This document shows positions 52,201-63,949 of a DNA stretch of 64,000 nt, piece after piece. How positions within the stretch are numbered: position 1 is the first letter of the stretch; each line of letters starts with the position of its first letter. Origin of the DNA: Pegea sp. RAD2-039 (lineage: Eukaryota > Chordata > Thaliacea > Salpida > Salpidae); the NCBI GenBank assembly GCA_034620365.1, contig JAQGEQ010000071.1, positions 5,332,001 to 5,396,000 on the forward strand, written 5' to 3'. The position numbers and the translations under genes were made by a program. The notes under the pieces are model-generated. The model had not been told where the DNA came from, did not search any database, and saw only the letters and a list, made by a program, of their open reading frames with translations.

Positions 52201-53756
52201 CAAATAATTGACACTTAAAAAAGACTAATGAAAAAGCTTAAAATATCTATAAGTATTTAAAATATTGAAGAGAATAAACTCTAAATTTAAATAAATTTGA
52301 TCACAATAGATAGTCATGTAACAGCCTTACATTGTATATCGTTATAAGCTTTAATTGATTCATTCACAAAACTAGATTTAAAGTTATGCTTCTTGTGAAG
52401 CTAATACTTATGGCATTTTCTTGGTTGTATCAAACCTGATAAACTCGATTAACATAATATCTGTAAGCATCTTTAATTCCTTAAATAGTTCTAAATATGT
52501 TTAAAACTTTTTGACCGGATGTTGAACATGTGCTAATGAGTTACTAGAAAGGTTTAAAAATAAAAAAGTTTTTTTCTTTCTAAGCTAAAACTTTTTTGTC
52601 TATTTTAGTTTATTGCTATCATACAAATTTTTAATGTATAAATATTTTGTCGATGATAGGATTTATTCTATTACTATTTATGTGACGTGTTTTAGGGAGT
52701 ATAAAGTTAGCAATTAAAGTTAATGAATAGTTGTTATACTGGTATGTGTAATTCATTTCAATCATTATCAAATACTGAAGTGAAATTTTTATCAGATATA
52801 AAACCACTATCCAAAAAACACATAAACTATTTTATGAAAAGTTGACATTTTTTTAGTTTTTAATGCAGACTTTAATCTCATAAAATTTCAATATTCGTAA
52901 AATGATTGGTTGCAGCCTTTTTGTTCACTGAAGCGTAATTGCGATCAGGCGCCTACAAAGCTTATAGTAAGTGGATCCCACAATCTATCTGTTATCTATA
53001 AAATTGTCTACAATATTTATATACATATCAATTTATTAAATTAAACATCTGATATATCTTACCATATTTTAGTATTTTTGTCATTTAAGTATCACTAATG
53101 TTACTAAAAATAGTGAAACTTCTCAATATATTTAATTTTGTAGATCGTGTTATCTTCAAATGTTATTTCAAAAATTTTATTTATTATTTATAAAGTTGTC
53201 TAGTAATGTACCTATTTGTTTATTAATATTTGATTATGTAGCTTTATTAGTAAACTATGTTGGTTACAGTTAGAAATAAGTCTTTCAAGCAGTAGTATTT
53301 TTAATTTTGCTTTAGTTTTAATATTTTAAACTATTATTAATTTTATTGTAATTAATTTGTTAGTAAAGCAGTTATAATATTTTCTTTGTTATTAATATTA
53401 TTAATATTAAAACTAATAAATATTAATATTATATCATATGTTAAGATTATAAAAACAAACTTTTGTATTGTGTTTACCAAAATAAATTATATTTAAAAGC
53501 TGAATGTCATCATAAATGTATAAAACCTTTGGAATTATGTAAAATAGTATTTAATAAATTTATATGAAGATTTAATCATGTATTTTATAGATTGTATTTT
53601 TTAAATGTAGTTTTAATGTAAACAATTTTGATAATTTTGTTTTTTTTCTTTGTTCAATACTCATAATATTTAATATCATGTTATAATAATAAATTTAAGT
53701 TTTAACTCTTTTAATGAATTAAATGTATTTTTAGAAAGTCTTTTATTTTAGCTAAA
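49294..53756. other. Intergenic region between divergent COPB1 and LDB1
   Basis: About 4.5 kb of AT-rich DNA. It includes a CRE palindrome at 51117-51124 in a less AT-rich patch (about 51090-51170), and another less AT-rich patch near 52905-52985 with a strong donor-like GTAAGTGG. A polypyrimidine/AG acceptor (TTTTATTTTAG) sits just before the LDB1 ATG. No protein-coding gene is seen. Confidence 0.6.
51117..51124. promoter_or_regulatory. CRE palindrome TGACGTCA
   Basis: Exact consensus for CREB/ATF binding, in a less AT-rich patch about 2.6 kb upstream of the LDB1 start codon. If LDB1 has a 5' UTR intron, as the acceptor before its ATG suggests, this could be a promoter element. A single 8-bp match can occur by chance. 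Confidence 0.35.
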
Positions 53757-54845
53757 ATGTCAATTCATGCTCCAAATGGTCCAGGTATTGAAGGACGCCA
53801 TATACAATTAGTATATCCTCCGGATTATAAGATCTTCATGATGAATAAAAGACTCCATGAACGAATTGAAGATTGTGATAACCATTGGTGGGATGCTTTT
53901 GTGACTGAGTTTTTTGATGAGAAAGCAACTTATACTATTTCATTTTTTCTTGATGGCCAGAAGCATTATACACTAGGACGGGTTTTAATACCAAGATTTT
54001 TTCGTACTATGTTCGAAAGTGGTGTGATTGATATGAATATCATCACACGGTTGACTAAAGAATACACAAACACATCTAGCAATAGTGTCATTATGGATTG
54101 TGAACACACAACAATGGTTATGCATCACGCAAAACCTGTTCACACTAAAGTTTGCGCTGAAGGACATCTCTTAGTAGAGTTTAATGCTGATGAAATGATG
54201 TTAATCAGGTCTTGGCATTTTAGTATCAGAAGTCATCTAGAATATATTCCTAAACAGATGCCATTACAGCATCCTGCTATGTTAGAAGATATGTGTAAAA
54301 ATGTAACAAGGCAAGGCCTTACTCCCCAAATGTTAAACTATTTAAAATTATGTTTTATTTTGGAACCTATGAAAGAACTTATGTCCCGTCATAAGACTTA
54401 TCAAATGGATCCACATGAATGTCTAAAAAACTGTCTTTTTCAAAAATGGCAGCGAATAACAGCTTCATCTGATACAACAAGAACAAGTAAACGTAGCACT
54501 CAAAGAAGACGAAAAAATTCTAGTAGTACAGGAAGCCAGGGGGCCTCAAAGAAAAAAGGTTTTCCAGCAACTGATGTCATGATGGTTGGTGAACCAACTT
54601 TAATGGAAAGTTTTGGTGAAGATGATGAAAGAACAATTACTCGTCATGAAAATGAACAGTTTTCAAACGTTAGTAACGTTAAATCAGAAGATAATAATGA
54701 AAATGCTAATTTTTCAAACTTAAATTCACCTGCACCAACACAATGGCAACAACAAACATCAAACCAAATAAATAGTGGTTCAGTAAAGTCTGAACCCACA
54801 GATACTGCTAATAATGTTTCTTCTCCTTTGGTGACAAGTGCTTAG
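53757..54845 (+). CDS. LDB1: LIM domain-binding protein (LDB1/CLIM/Chip)
   Basis: Nuclear adaptor that dimerises and binds LIM-homeodomain and LMO proteins, linking enhancers to promoters. The 362-residue CDS is one uninterrupted exon. The dimerisation domain covers about residues 20-215: CDNHWWDAFVTEFF, TLGRVLIPRFFRTMFE, WHFSIRSH, LEPMKELMSRHKTY and LKNCLFQKWQR. A basic nuclear-localisation stretch follows (KRSTQRRRK). The LIM-interaction domain starts near residue 273 (DVMMVGEPTLMESFGEDDER, then ITRHENEQF). The N-terminus is shorter than in vertebrates and begins MSIHAPNGPG. The ATG at 53757 is preceded within a few bases by TTTTATTTTAG, so an upstream non-coding exon is likely. Most other well-conserved genes here are intron-rich, so the intronless CDS is notable. 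Confidence 0.96.
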   Translation: MSIHAPNGPGIEGRHIQLVYPPDYKIFMMNKRLHERIEDCDNHWWDAFVTEFFDEKATYTISFFLDGQKHYTLGRVLIPRFFRTMFESGVIDMNIITRLTKEYTNTSSNSVIMDCEHTTMVMHHAKPVHTKVCAEGHLLVEFNADEMMLIRSWHFSIRSHLEYIPKQMPLQHPAMLEDMCKNVTRQGLTPQMLNYLKLCFILEPMKELMSRHKTYQMDPHECLKNCLFQKWQRITASSDTTRTSKRSTQRRRKNSSSTGSQGASKKKGFPATDVMMVGEPTLMESFGEDDERTITRHENEQFSNVSNVKSEDNNENANFSNLNSPAPTQWQQQTSNQINSGSVKSEPTDTANNVSSPLVTSA

Positions 54846-56494
54846 TTTGTCATTGAAGTTTTGCCAGACAATTTTTTTGATTGTTTGTGAATGTAATTAC
54901 ATTTTAGATATAATAAATTTGTAGTTATGTGAGTTTATATGATGGTGTTCAAATCTTCTTATACTTAATTGTATATTTAAGCAGTTTTTCAATTAGAAAA
55001 ATCTAATTTACGATTTATATGTTTATGTCATCTTTTGAATAGTCAGTTTTTCTTATGTCAAATCATGACTCAGTTTGAATTAACCCTTCTTTTAACTGTG
55101 AAGACATCATCAGTTATTTTACAACTAATTGATCATAGTAAAAAAGTTATTTTAATTCTTGATTATAATTTTTATATAATTTTCATTGTTCTCTTTAAAT
55201 TTTGTTAATAGTTTTTAGTTAATTAAAAGAAAATATAAAATAAATAAGACTTAAGAATTTTAGAAAAAGTGCCTTATATTGGGTAATAATCAACTCATGT
55301 TGTTAAAATTTTTATCTTTTAATTTGCATGCCTATGCATTTTGCATTATCAGTACAATTAGTCAACTTTTAAGTAGGTATAAGTTGATAATAATTATATC
55401 CATAATTAAATTGTTAACATTTTCTTTAATAATTTAATATTTGGTAGTATCTTATAGATACCTCATATTTAAAGATCATTTTATATATTATATCTAAACT
55501 ATATAGCTATATAATTCTATTTTATTTTAAATATAACCCTTCAAAATTTTGTTACCATATCATGAATATTTTTTGTTAAACATTTATGCTGATTATAAAT
55601 AAAGAATTATCAATGTCATTATATATGTTTTTGTATCACTAGATTTGAAGAGAGATTATAATACATAATTACTTTCATAAAACTTTTTATGGATTCATTA
55701 AATATGAATCATGACTTTAAATTTATTTTGAAATAAAAATTGGAATCTGTAGTTGTTCCATTATAAGTTGTAAGTCACTGCCAAATCTAATACTTATTGT
55801 TTTATCTGCTAATTTGTCTTCATTTAGTTGATAGCTTCTAATGTTGATGTACATTCTTATGAAAAATATTGATTGATATATTGATAAAGACTTACAAAAA
55901 CCATTTTTGATAAAACTTAAAAAGTATATTGTTGGTAAAGTGGTATAATGGAGCTTGTGGTTGAGAGCTTTGTTTAGTTAATATTATTTTTTTGATTAAG
56001 TTTTTGAAAACAATTTATAAGTAATAAATTGTTAGTTACAAGAATTTGATTTTGATAATGAATTTATATAATTTGCCATAAATTTGTTTAATATATTTAA
56101 GGTTTTGGTATTTTGTTATCATTCTTAATATTTAATTTGGTGATTTTGTTTAAATTTAAAAACTTTTTAATTATTGGTCTCACACATCACAGTTTATGTA
56201 TAAAGATCAAATTGTATATAAATGTTTTTAAATGCCACAAACCACTATTCTAATTTTGCTTTAAAACCATCAACAATAATTTTATTTTTTTATTAATTCT
56301 GTGTTCATTGTGAAGAAATATAAAACAGAGGCCGCACCATCATTTGATCAACTGACTTTTATTTAAACCAAATGATCAAAGAAGACATCCACAATAAACG
56401 TCATTTGCTGTTTATTTAGTAGTTTATTGTTTTATGTGTTATTTGAATTATCTTTTTATGACATTAGATTTACATAAGAAATTTTAAGTTGAAA
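54846..56494. other. LDB1 3' flank and intergenic DNA
   Basis: AT-rich; contains the LDB1 poly(A) signal at 54912-54917 and several later ATTAAA-like hexamers. No coding signal. Confidence 0.6.
54912..54917 (+). terminator. Poly(A) signal AATAAA, LDB1
   Basis: Canonical hexamer 67 bp downstream of the stop codon, followed by T/G-rich sequence. Confidence 0.6.
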
Positions 56495-56965
56495 ATGACA
56501 AGTGAAAAAGAAACGAAATTACATGATCAAGCAATCAAAGAGATTTTAGCAGAGGTGAAAAGGGGTGAGGACCGCTCCAAAACTCTAGGAACTTCCGGAT
56601 GGTGAGTCTTGAATTAAATAATGATTTAAAAATGAAATTTCTTTTCGAAATATTTCAGGCAAAGACCTCAAGTATCTTCAATCAATAAACAATTTCTAAG
56701 AAGAACCATATTCAGTGCTGCTCTTTCTACTAATAAAACCAATCGAACTCACACTAGAAGATCTCGACTAGAAAAAAAGTCTTCAGATGACCACAAGAGA
56801 TCATCTTCCGTTGAAAAAGATCAAAAGCATCTCAAAAGATCAAATGGAAGCTCAAATAGTTTGTCATCTTCTAATTCGACTCTAAAGAAGTCTCGACGTA
56901 AAAAAGAAGATCAAACCAAAGAACTTAGCCACAAAAAAGCAAAGATCGAATCCGTCAAGTCATGA
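56495..56965 (+). CDS. Small basic protein of the POLR1D 'isoform 2' family
   Basis: Two exons, 56495-56601 and 56659-56965, encode 137 residues. The first 60 align with the human protein made as POLR1D isoform 2, which is unrelated to the RNA polymerase subunit: AIKEILAEVKRGEDRSKTLG against AIEELLKEAKRGKTRAETMG, then GW, then NKQFLRRTI against NKRFLINTI. The intron falls exactly within the conserved Trp codon (TG/G). The rest is a Lys/Arg/Ser-rich tail (KKSRRKKEDQ, KKAKIE), suggesting a nuclear location. The molecular function of this family is, to my knowledge, not established. There is no polymerase-subunit sequence nearby, so here it is a separate gene. Confidence 0.82.
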
Positions 56966-58338
56966 GGTTGATCTTCACAAACTCAGGTTTGACTTTTCAA
57001 CCTTTTCAAGCAAATCTAGAAGTTTCAAACTCTTCTGTCTGTTGACTACTTTTTGTATTTTCAATTATTTTCTACTTTTAGTCCACTGGCTTTTTTAAAT
57101 ATTAATAAATTTGGGTTTAGCTGAGTTTGACTTTTCTGTTTTTAAATCTTGAGGTGGTTGAACAATTTCATGTTTTTGATCCACATATTGAGTTGAAAGT
57201 GATACTCTTCATCTAATAGTCTCATGTATACATGTATATTTTACAAATATACAAAACTTTTCTACCTGTTTTAGGTTTAGGTAAATCTAAATCAACCCAA
57301 AGTGATTTTAATAGAAATTGAAAAATAATTTATAAACAATTAGTGAAAATAGAATTTCATGACTAAATTCGTGACTTCAAAGTTAATTTCAATAACAGTT
57401 TGGTTCTAACCTTTTAAAAAGAACTAGCAACAGGAAATGCTGACAGGATATAAGCGTGCCCACCTCCAATTTTCTTTTTAGTATTAATTTCTTTGCACAT
57501 ACAAACATGTATAAACTTTATTAGGTTAGAAAAGAACTTTTGCAGAACCACTTAACATAAATTTAATTATCTAGTAGATAGTTTTGTTTTTAGTTATCTC
57601 AGTAGTAGCAAAACTGAAGTTTTATGTCAATGTTATGAAACATCAACAGATTTAGTGAAAACTTTGAATATTTGAATTTAGTCAAAACTAAGTTTTGTAT
57701 GAAAACATTGCCAGGGTTAAATGTAGAAACTTTTTATTCCTAAAGTTTCATATTTGACAAAATATATTTCAAAATGATCTCAATACTAACAACAAATTTT
57801 CACAAACCTGACTTTAATAAATTAGAATTACTAAATTATCAGCTGACTCAACGTTTTTATCTTCAAATATTTTAGCCAAGATGGCTTAGTTCTATTTCAT
57901 AAAATAATTGCTGCTTTAATAAGTACTTTAATAATTGGTATCTTAATTGCTGGTTAAATATACTTTTGAGTTTACTAGAGCTATTCAAGTAGATTTCTTA
58001 TAAGTGGATAATCTGTTTTAAGTAGAGGCTTATTCGGCTTTTTATTCTGATTAGCAAGTATACCAAATTTTGCTAATTACTTTTTTGAGAATTTGTCAAC
58101 AAGTATTTAATGATCAGTGCATTTTAATGGCATCAATTAGCCTAGTAGCATATTTACTTGGATTAAAATAGAAACTTGAATTTGTTAATATAAACTTTTT
58201 TATGAAGTATTAATAACATTAAATCCTTTTAAAGCAAATTTAACTCAACCAAAATATTTACAATTCTGGTTTATTTTATTTGTTCAACAAATAGTTTTTA
58301 TCTTCTGAAACACATTGGTTTCCAACATTGCCTGAATC
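56966..58338. other. Intergenic DNA between small basic protein gene and syntaxin
   Basis: Contains an AATAAA at 57104-57109 for the upstream gene. Otherwise AT-rich with no coding signal. Confidence 0.6.
57104..57109 (+). terminator. Poly(A) signal AATAAA, POLR1D-isoform-2-like gene
   Basis: Canonical hexamer 139 bp after the stop codon. Confidence 0.5.
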
Positions 58339-60583
58339 ATGAACCCATTTATACTGCCAAGTGATAATACATCAGGTAGTACACTTTCACTTTACTCATC
58401 TTATATCTACTTTCATCAACAACTTTTTACTCAATAGTAATAAAAGACAGATATTTCGATTTGTTGGATTTATCTATGCATCAACCACAATTTTTCTATG
58501 AACCTGGCTGCTATGATGATTCTACAATTGATCCTGATATATTCTTCTTTCTTAAACTTGTATGTTTACTGATCTTCATATATTAGTTGACATCAAATCC
58601 ATTCAAGCTCCAAAATATTCTAAAAGAATTTTCATTTTATAATTTGATTGAAGATTTTGTTTATAGGCTGATAAAGTGAGAATCTATCTAGATATACTGG
58701 AAGAAAAACTGATAGTTCTTCAGCAGTTGCACGCAGACTCCCTGAGCAGTAGCAGTGATTATTTTTCAAAAAAATGTAGAAAAAAAGTAAATTTGAAAAG
58801 ATTTAAAGTTTCTATTTTCAACTAAAATTTAGTTTGAGTTGTTTATAAGTTCAACAAACAAAGATTTTGATGTATGACTTTTAGTAATGTTATGCTTTGT
58901 ATTGGTTTAAGCCCTCATAAAGTTATTGTTAGTTTGTGTCTAATTTCTGAAAAACTTTATTTTGAAGCTTTAATTTATTCAAGAAATTATTTGATTATTC
59001 AAATATCTAAACTTGACAACTTAAAACAACAAAACCATAATTGATATAAACTAATTTTTAAAGATATCAGATGTATGTGATGAATTTACCAGTAGTGTCA
59101 GCAAAGCTCAAAGAATTCTAAATGATATTCGACCTTCAGATAAAGTCTTAACTCATTACTTCAGTCACCTCTTAAAAGATTACCAAAACAATGTACGTTG
59201 GGGACATGGGGATGACTGTACAACGCTACAGGTACATTTAGAAGCTTCTGTGACGAGCACTTTAGCTCATTGATAGAGTTTTATGTTGCAATCTTTTATT
59301 GTATACAATTGAATAATTATTTTGATGATGCTGCTATCTTCTTAAATGGGATTATTGTTAGGTTCCTCTACATCGTTTTCGATGGATGATGACTCGAACG
59401 CCGGATCTGTTTGTTCCTGCTGATATTAGGATGCAGATACTTCAGTACAATATCCGATCTCTTCAGTAAGAGCAGAAATCTCATTTGAATTTTCATGATG
59501 TTATTCAGATAACTTTTTTCAAGATTTTTATTTATTTAAACTTTTTTTTATATAAAACAAATAATTTTCAAAGATTAAAAGAATTGTGTCACGAATTCTT
59601 CACCATGCAAAAGATCTACAATGACAAATCCAGAGCCAAGATCAACCGTCAAATAGCAATCATCCAGAATGTGACAAAATACGAAAATGGAATCCAAGAT
59701 GGGTTAGAATCATTTTGTATTTTTTAAGAACTTTTTTTAATATTTGATTAAAACGAATTTTTTTGTAAAGATATTTGCCAGACTCAGATGATGATGAAAG
59801 AAAACGTTTTCTTCATCCTCGGATTAAAGATGATGTCCAAGTCAGTAAAGAGATGCAGGATAAGCTTCGAAACGTCGCGTACTTTGAGAATGAAATTTAT
59901 GGCATAGAGGTAAGGTATTAGTTGTCAATCTCCAAACTCTTTTTATGAGATGAATTTAATTTGAATTTATAAAGTTTTATGAGATGGATTTAATGAGATG
60001 ATTTCAAAGAAATTGTTTGATGTCAGACGTAATTTTTGTGGTTAGATTTCATGTAAACAAATTAAGTTTAATTTAGCAGACTATAAAAAGTAACCAACCT
60101 ATTAGAACACTAACTAATTGGCTGTTTTTAAAAGTGGCCTGATAAAATTAAATATTTTTAAACTACTTTAAGCAAATAATATAAAATTTGTGAATGTTTT
60201 TAATAATTTATTTTCATCTGAACTTTATAATTAATTTTTTTCAAACTGATCAAGACTTTTATCAACAGAGGAGCATTTCGAAGCTTTACAATTCCTACCT
60301 CTTTGTGTCAAATATGGTCTTTGAACAAGGAGCCATGATTGACAGAGTTGAGACACATTTGAATATGTCTTCAGATTACGTCGAATCTGGGAATGTAGGA
60401 TTAAAAAAAGCTCACAAACTTCAAGATAAATATCGAAAAAAGAAATTGATTCTAGCAATTTTATTATTAGTTCTTCTAGGAACTATAATTGCTGTAACAG
60501 TTGGATCAGTTGAAAGTAATCAGCATCATCAAAGTAGTCACAAGTTAAAAAGTAGAATGATATCAACATCCGATCAGTTATAA
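58339..60583 (+). CDS. Syntaxin, Qa-SNARE of the plasma-membrane (STX1-4) type
   Basis: Target-membrane SNARE for vesicle fusion. Eight exons: 58339-58375, 58438-58559, 58667-58786, 59064-59231, 59362-59465, 59574-59702, 59771-59909, 60269-60583; 377 residues in frame. An Munc18-type N-peptide-like motif (KDRYFDLL) lies near residue 15. Habc-type helices follow (FFFLKLADKVRIYLDILEEK, RMQILQYNI, HEFFTMQKIYNDKSRAKINR). The SNARE motif spans the last two exons (ISKLYNSYLFVSNMVFEQGAMIDRVE in outline), with the zero-layer Gln in FEQGAMIDR. Then come a basic juxtamembrane KYRKKK and a membrane helix (LILAILLLVLLGTIIAVTVG). It is longer than usual (about 290): a loop with W residues is inserted in Habc (VRWGHGDD to TRTPDLFV), and about 25 polar residues follow the membrane helix. 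The first exon's ATG is the least certain part. Confidence 0.88.
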
Positions 60584-62671
60584 TCTTGTGTTTTATTTCG
60601 AAACATTCTGTTTTTTGGGGATCTATTAACATACTGTGAACAGTTTTGCGTTCAAAAAAACTTTTGAATTTTATCTAGAAGTGAAATAAAATAGTTGTTT
60701 AAAAACTGCTCTTGATATAGTGTGCAATTAATGTGTCTTTAATGATGTTATTTTCAAATATTTATTGATTTATTTGCTGTTTTATTCTTCAATTTATAAA
60801 ATTTTTTGACATATTGTGTTTTTATTTGTTTGATGATTTAATTTCAACTTGACTTTTGTTGGAATTATTTTACCTGAAATACAAGTTTAGATCTAAAATA
60901 AAACTTCAGCTCTAAATTGAATAAGAGAAATCAAAAAAGAAGGTTTTCAACTTTAACCCAGTTATTTGAGTAAAGTATTAAAATGTACATGAAAAAGTAA
61001 TTAGAAAATTTTGAAATATCTAAATAAACAGAACTTTATTTAAGTTTTATACAAACTTTCAGCCGTCTACAACCATCAGTAAAAAGTTTAATTAGTTGAT
61101 TAGAACTTCAGATAAATATTTAATGAGTTGAAACATTAGCTTAGGTTTAACCTTAATGACAGAACATTAAATATTTAAATGTTCATCATAAAAACCTAAT
61201 CTTTTTTCACAGAATTTTATTTTAAATGATATTTGTGTCAGACTAAATGCGAGTTTACTAATAAATGTTTTTTAATTACAGTGATAAGCTTTTTAGTAAA
61301 CATTGTTAGCTTTCATTTGCTAAAGAAATTCAATAACCGACTTTGGAAATATTTTTTTCATTGGTAGCTTTTGTCAAAAGTAAAATATATTTATAAGAAA
61401 TGATCGATAAATAAAAATTTTATTGTCAAATAGAAATAAGTGAAAATTTGAAACTTGTAAAAATTATTCTTATTTTTAGGACATTTTGACCTAAAAGACA
61501 TTCAAACGCCTACTGTCCTAATTTGCTGTCTAAATAAATTACAGTAATTTTGTGGTAGTAGCACTTAGTGATTTATCTTATTAAGCAGTACAATAATAAC
61601 ATTTTTTTTTCTTTTTTTTTATATCTTAGGAATAATCTTTTAGCTATAAAATTGAAAGTAAATCAGTAGTTATTTCATGAAAAGTAAAAAAATATCTAAA
61701 TAAATAAAACCTTTTACTTACATTCACATATTCTTTAGTGAGAATTTAGTTTATTTTTTATCTTCTATTTAACATCAGCTTTTATCTTAAGTCTCTGTCA
61801 AGTTAATTGCTGATAGAAAAACGAAATAAAATAAAATGACATCATCTACTCCTGAAAGTGTCTTCTTTTAACAATGAAAATTTCACTTATTCAATGACAA
61901 CATCTAATTTTAGGAAAATTATATTGTTATCTAATTAGTAAACTTTCGAACATTTGAAATATGTAAAGAATTGATTTATAGTTACTCAAAACTTAAATAA
62001 TTTAATATTTTTGTGTGGTTCTATTTTGGTTATCATTGAGTTGATGTAAAAAGAAAAAAATAAATCGATAAAATATTTTATTAACTATTCGGTGAATATA
62101 TTTTTTTTACTTTTTTAACTCAAAAAAATTTGGTTTAAACCCAAATTAGCTTTTAGTTTATCTTTTAGAATTTCTTTCATAATTTTGTTCAAATTTTATA
62201 ATCAAAACTGATTCATAGTTTTAAATTGATCTGTAATCTAAATGATACTTTCAAAAACTAAAACTATTTGTAAACATTTTATTCATGACATTAGATTTCC
62301 AGTAAAAAAAGTACCAACAATTAGAAGTTAGAATAAATTCACGAAAAAGAGAAATCCATTTAAAATGCATCAGATTAAATTTGTAACATTTTTTTAGTAC
62401 TGAAAGCAGAAAACATTTAAAGAGTTTAAATAAAATGAAGTTTAGTTAATAATTTCTGATTATAACTAACCATCAATAAATAAAACTAAAAAAAGATCAA
62501 CAATCTATAAAAGATTTGTTTTGTTCTCAAATTTATTCTCTCTTCAGCTTTTTATAATTTTCAATTTTTTGTCGTTTTTATGAAATCAAGTCACGTGGCT
62601 TCGTTTTATCGGAAAATTTACAGCAATAAAAGATTAGAGATCCCAACTAGATGAGGATCAGAAGAGTTCAA
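60584..62671. other. Convergent gap, AT-rich
   Basis: Downstream of both the syntaxin and the minus-strand coiled-coil gene. It holds the syntaxin poly(A) signal at 60685-60690. No coding signal. Confidence 0.6.
60685..60690 (+). terminator. Poly(A) signal AATAAA, syntaxin gene
   Basis: Canonical hexamer about 100 bp after the stop codon at 60583. Confidence 0.55.
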
Positions 62672-63949
62672 TCACAACCAGATGTCCATGATCGCTGACT
62701 CTTTTTCAATCTTCTTTTTTGAGTCATCTTCCTTTTTTCTTCGATTTAGCGTCGAATCGCGACTTGATCTTCCAGACTTTTCACTTCGGGACTCTGACTT
62801 TTTTCCTGATCTTCTTTTATCATCTAAATCATTTTTGTGTCTCTCTTCTTTCTTCCAAGATAGCTCTGAAGACTTTAAATAATCCTTTTCACTCCGGTAT
62901 CTATGATCTTCTCGCTTTTGAATGATCTCATTAATCGCTCCGAAGGCTCTTTCGCGATCTTTGATCTCTTCTCTTCTTTTCTCAACTGCAGACAACCTCC
63001 GAGTTAGTTCCGAATCTCTCTTCACTAAAGATCCCTCTTTGATATGAAGTCCCTGCTCCTCTTTCCGGATCCGCTTCTCCCGCTCCCTCACCTGATCTTC
63101 CTTCTCGCGGAGTAAGATCTCTTCATCATCTAATCTCATTTCTGTTTCACGAATCTTCTCTTCTTTCGCAAGAAAGAGAGCTCTTCGAAGACACAATTTC
63201 GCGTGACGTTCATCAATCTTCGCTTGTCGCGCTTTCAATCGCGCCTCAAACTCATCAACGCGCGCTTCCGCTGAGTTTATCTTCTTCTCCATCAACGTCT
63301 TCTTCTCAATTTTTGTCTTCTTCTTTGCGATCCGTTCCAGCTTCTCAGCTCTTTGAATGCTAATTGCTGATGCCAAACCTGTCGCTGCATCCTCCAGTGG
63401 GAACTCAATCTCTTCTTCCTCCTCCTCTAACGTGTTTGGAAGATCATAGTAGATATTTCTATCGGATTGAGTTGAAGGTGAGACTATTCTAGTGGGAGAA
63501 ACGCTCGCCTTTCTAGCATCTACTTTCTCAAATTTAAAGGAAGTACCTTTAGGACTTTCAGGAGCATCAGGGGATGTTTTTTGGGTTTCAAAATGATCAG
63601 ATAAGACCTCTTTCGATATTCTAACTTTATTGATCTTCATTTCTAACTCATCTTCATGATCTTCTTCTTCTTCACTTGCTGATATCTCCTCACGTTCCTG
63701 TTCTTTTAATAAGATCTCTTTTTGATTCTCTAAACGTTTTCTGATCATTGCAGCGTAAAACTCTCCACTACCATCGAGGGACGGATTCCTCTCAGGGTCC
63801 TGGAGGCTTCTGGAGTCATCCGAATTTTCAGCTGCTGACTCAACAATTGCGTTTTTATCTTTTCTTTCAGAGTGAATGGATTTGAGTAAGGATGTAGTCG
63901 AGCTTCCACTGGTCATCGGACCTGGAATTATTGGTTTACGAGATGGCAT
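62672..63949 (-). CDS. Charged coiled-coil protein, family unknown
   Basis: Single uninterrupted frame of 425 residues. The N-terminal 190 residues are polar with acidic runs (EEEEDHEDELE, TLEEEEEEIEFP). Residues about 200-330 form a long heptad-like, highly charged helix (RAEKLERIAKKKTKIEKK, EARVDEFEARLKARQAKI, LREKEDQVREREKRIRK). The C-terminus is Lys/Arg/Ser/Asp-rich and ends in the hydrophobic IMDIWL. GC content and codon use are clearly above the flanking DNA, supporting a real gene. An acceptor-like TTTCTGACAG lies about 35 bp upstream of the ATG, so the window may show the last exon of a gene that starts beyond 64000, or a 5' UTR intron. I recognise no orthologue; generic similarity to other coiled coils would be misleading. 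Confidence 0.75.
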   Translation of the reverse strand: MPSRKPIIPGPMTSGSSTTSLLKSIHSERKDKNAIVESAAENSDDSRSLQDPERNPSLDGSGEFYAAMIRKRLENQKEILLKEQEREEISASEEEEDHEDELEMKINKVRISKEVLSDHFETQKTSPDAPESPKGTSFKFEKVDARKASVSPTRIVSPSTQSDRNIYYDLPNTLEEEEEEIEFPLEDAATGLASAISIQRAEKLERIAKKKTKIEKKTLMEKKINSAEARVDEFEARLKARQAKIDERHAKLCLRRALFLAKEEKIRETEMRLDDEEILLREKEDQVREREKRIRKEEQGLHIKEGSLVKRDSELTRRLSAVEKRREEIKDRERAFGAINEIIQKREDHRYRSEKDYLKSSELSWKKEERHKNDLDDKRRSGKKSESRSEKSGRSSRDSTLNRRKKEDDSKKKIEKESAIMDIWL

